Origin: Candidatus Rokuibacteriota bacterium
Lineage (GTDB): Bacteria; Methylomirabilota; Methylomirabilia; Rokubacteriales; CSP1-6
Reading direction: 5' to 3'
Length of the DNA: 8,701 nucleotides
NCBI GenBank assembly: GCA_003221435.1
Contig: QHRS01000007.1
Coordinates: 1 to 8,701, forward strand
Shown here: positions 5,755-8,701 of the stretch, in pieces
Position numbering within the stretch: position 1 is the stretch's first letter
Layout of the letters: each line of letters starts with the position of its first letter
Program-made: the position numbers and the translations under genes
The notes under the pieces: model-generated
Told to the model about the DNA's origin: nothing
Databases searched by the model: none
Seen by the model: the letters and a program-made list of their open reading frames with translations, nothing else

Positions 5755-5850
5755 GCGCGCGATGTCATCGAGGTTGAGAGTCGGCGCGAACCATCGTTCC
5801 CGCATCATCAGGATGGTTGCCCACGCTTCCAGGGCCCCGCCAAAAATTCG
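5755..5850 (-). pseudogene. Relic of a beta-ketoacyl-ACP synthase (FabB/FabF-like) C-terminal segment
   Basis: Reading the minus strand from about 5850 to 5755 gives GGALEAWATILMM, then RER, then WFAPTLNLDDIA. This resembles the stretch of FabB/FabF-type condensing enzymes that follows the conserved 'GHt.GAAG' site (pattern GA.EA...i..m..g.faPt.NLd..d). Only about 28 codons match; upstream the frame runs into antisense of the permease and downstream it becomes low-complexity with a stop at 5691-5689. No KS active-site Cys, other catalytic motif or C-terminal FGGxN segment is present, so it cannot be functional. The match is from memory of the family, without a search; chance antisense coding is the alternative. 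Confidence 0.42.
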
Positions 5851-7710
5851 GCGCCGGCTGGTTGACGGAGCGGGTAGCCTTCTTGTCGTGTCGGCGTCCC
5901 TCCTGCTCGTGCAGCTCCTGTCCGGGCTGGCCCACGCGATGGTGCTGTTCCTCATCGCGTCCGGCCTCGCGCTGATCTTCGGCGTCACGCGCATCGTCAA
6001 CTTCGCCCACGGCTCGTTCTACATGCTCGCCGCGTACCTCACGTACTCGCTCGCCCAGCGCCTCCCGCTCGGCGCCGCGTCCTTCTACGCGGCCGGGCTC
6101 CTGGCGGCGCTGCTCGTCGGGCTGCTCGGGCTCTGCGTGGAAGTGGGGCTGCTCCGCCGCGTGTACCAGGCGCCGGAGCTCTACCAGCTCTTGCTGACGT
6201 TCGCCCTCGTGCTCGTCATCGCCGACGGCGTGCGCGTCGTCTGGGGGACGGAGAACCTCACGGGTCCGGAGGCCCCTGGGCTCGGGGGGGCGGTGCCGAT
6301 CGCCGGCCAGCTCTTCCCGACGTACGATCTCGCGCTCATCGTGCTCGGGCCGGCGGTCGCGCTCGCCCTGTGGGCGCTCTTTTACCGGACCCGCTACGGC
6401 ATCCTGATCCGCGCGGCGACGCTGGATCGGGAGATGGTTGCGGTGCTCGGGGTGGACCAGGCGCGGCTCTTCACGTCCGTCTTCGTTCTGGGGTCGTTTC
6501 TGGCCGGGCTCGCCGGCGCGCTCCAGGTGCCGCGCCAGGCCCTGACCAACGTCATGGACACGACGATCATCACCGAAGCATTCGTGGTCGTCGTCGTCGG
6601 CGGCATGGGGTCGGTGTTCGGCGCGTTGCTCTCGGCGGCCCTCATCGGCGTCATCGACGCGTTCGGCGTGCTTGCGCTGCCCAGGGCCTCGCTCGTGCTG
6701 ATCTTCGTCGTGATGGCGGTGGTGCTGATCGTGCGGCCGTGGGGATTGCTCGGACGCCCGGCCGCCCTCGAGGGCGCTGAGAGCGCGGGCCCCGTGACGC
6801 CCGAGGGCGCGGCGGTGCCGCGGCCATGGCTCTGGGCGCTGCTCGCCGCGCTGATCGTGATCCCACCGCTCCTGCCGTCGTTCCTGGTCTGGCTGCTGGT
6901 GGAAGTCCTCGCGTTCTCCCTCTTCGCGGCGAGCCTTCATCTCCTGATGGGCGCGGGCGGGATGGTCTCTTTCGGCCACGCCGCCGCGTTCGGCCTCGGC
7001 GGGTACGGCGCCGCGCTGCTCATGCAGCAGGCCGGGGCGCCGATGCCGCTCGCGTTCGCGGGCGCGCCCATCGTCGCGGCCGCCGGCGCGGCCGTGATCG
7101 GCTTCTTCTGCGTCCGGCTCTCGAGCATCTACTTCGCGATGCTGACGCTCGCGTTCGCCCAGATCGCCTACGCGATCGTCCACCAGTGGTATGACCTGAC
7201 CGGCGGCGACAACGGGCTCCTCGGCGTGTGGCCGCCGCCATGGCTCGCGAGCCCGGTGCGCTTCTTCTACCTGGCGCTCGCCGCGTGCGGCGGCGGGATC
7301 GCGCTCCTGTCGCTGATCGAGCGCGCGCCGTTCGGGCTGACGCTCCGGGCCACGCGCGACCACGCGCGGCGCGCCGAGGCGATCGGCGTGAACGTCCGGC
7401 GCCATCGGCTCGTGGCCTTCGTCCTCGCGGGATTCTTCGGCGGCCTCGCGGGAGCCACGTTCGTCTACCTCAAGGGCAGCGTGTTCCCCGAGTACCTGAC
7501 CGCGCCGCTCTCCATCCAGGCGCTGGTGATGGTGCTGCTGGGCGGGGTGCAGTCGGTCGCGGGCGCGCCGCTCGGCGCCGCCGTCTACAAGCTGCTCGAC
7601 ACGCTCGTCACGCGCTACACCGGGTACTGGCAGGCGGTGCTCGGCGGGATCCTGATCATCCTCGTCGTGGCGTTCCCCCGCGGCATCCTGGGCGTCGTTC
7701 GGGACCGCCG

Positions 7711-7714
<4 letters not shown>
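5813..7714 (+). CDS. Fused LivH-LivM branched-chain amino-acid-type ABC permease
   Basis: About 633 residues joining two inner-membrane permeases normally encoded separately (about 300 residues each). The LivH half runs to about residue 315: GLALIFGVTRIVNFAHGSFY at 51-70 and a cytoplasmic coupling loop ATLDREMVAVLGV at 202-214 followed by FLAGLAGAL. A hydrophilic linker (about 311-339, rich in Gly, Pro, Glu, Ala) leads to the LivM half: GMVSFGHAAAFGLGGYGA at 383-400, LTGGDNGL at 462-469, coupling loop ATRDHARRAEAIGVN at 513-527 followed by GFFGGLAGA. Each half is strongly hydrophobic with multiple membrane segments. It should form the whole membrane channel with LivG and LivF. The start is uncertain: GTG 5711, ATG 5762 and ATG 5813 all lack a good Shine-Dalgarno sequence, and the frame before about 5855 is antisense to a ketoacyl-synthase-like relic; GTG 5888 would give an N-terminus like ordinary LivH. 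The stop overlaps the LivG start by three bases. Confidence 0.93.
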
Positions 7715-8450
<736 letters not shown>

Positions 8451-8451
<1 letters not shown>

Positions 8452-8701
8452 TGCTCGAGCTGTCGGGCGTCCACGCGTACTACGGGCGGAGCCACGTGCT
8501 CCACGGCGTCTCGCTGACGGTGCCTGCGGGCGAAGTGGTCTCCCTGCTCGGCCGCAACGGCGCAGGCAAGAGCACGACGCTCAAGGCGATCGTGAGCCTC
8601 GTGCGGGTCGAGCGGGGCGCCGTCCGCCTCGATGGCCGCGACATCACGCGCCTGCCGACGCCACAGGTCAGCCGGCTCGGGATCGGCTTCGTGCCGGAGG
8701 A
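8451..8701 (+). CDS. livF: LivF-type ABC transporter ATP-binding protein (3'-truncated by window edge)
   Basis: The first 83 residues of the second ATPase of the importer. It begins MLELSGVHAYYGRSHVLHGV, typical of LivF, with Walker A GRNGAGKS at 34-41 and the Q-loop region GIGFVPE at 77-83, where the window ends; LivF proteins carry a characteristic 'G..PE.R' here. About 150 residues lie beyond the edge, including signature, Walker B and switch His. The ATG overlaps the LivG stop by one base (TGATG), and GAGGG at 8440-8444 stands six bases before the ATG, so translation is probably coupled to LivG. Confidence 0.93.

Noticed and set aside
7228..7710. Extended N-terminus of the LivG frame inside the permease gene
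   Set aside because: The extension is Arg/Ala-rich and overlaps the strongly conserved LivM half. The GTG at 7711 overlapping the permease stop gives a normal LivG N-terminus.

Overview
The window is GC-rich DNA, by inference from a Gram-negative bacterium: it encodes a periplasmic MlaC-type lipid-carrier domain, a SPOR peptidoglycan-binding domain, a UbiE-type methyltransferase and a branched-chain amino-acid (Liv/HAAT) type ABC importer. The style (many Liv-type transport genes, fused permeases, cyclase-family hydrolases) resembles uncultivated lineages such as Rokubacteria or NC10, or a GC-rich proteobacterium. No rRNA or other marker gene is present, so the lineage is a guess.

Layout. 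Positions 1-843 (+) hold the 3' part of a Liv-type solute-binding protein. Positions 2708-933 (-) hold two codirectional genes: an exported cyclase-family (kynurenine formamidase-like) metal hydrolase, then an HD-domain protein whose ligand pattern resembles the PhnZ diiron oxygenases more than HD phosphohydrolases. A divergent intergenic region (2709-2943) with a strong hairpin separates them from a + strand gene (2944-4215) that joins a signal peptide, an MlaC domain, a repeat-bearing linker and a C-terminal SPOR domain. Convergent to it is a YbaK/ProX-type aminoacyl-tRNA deacylase (4767-4264, -). A 126-bp divergent gap leads to a UbiE-like methyltransferase (4894-5682, +).

From about 5813 to the window end runs a compact importer operon on the + strand: a fused LivH-LivM permease, LivG ATPase and the start of LivF ATPase, joined by 1-4 nt stop/start overlaps. 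Just upstream, and antisense to the putative N-terminus of the permease, lies a short relic resembling the C-terminal part of a beta-ketoacyl-ACP synthase, which suggests a rearrangement breakpoint.

How the genes may work together. The solute-binding protein and LivHM-G-F are parts of the same transporter class, but about 5 kb of unrelated genes separate them, so partnership is not shown. The exported cyclase-family hydrolase and the HD protein could form a small catabolic unit next to the binding protein. The MlaC-SPOR fusion stands alone, with no mlaFEDB genes in view. I saw no CRISPR array, tRNA, rRNA, insertion sequence or phage gene. The most unusual items are the MlaC-SPOR architecture, the cyclase with Gln in place of two metal-binding His residues, and the ketoacyl-synthase relic.
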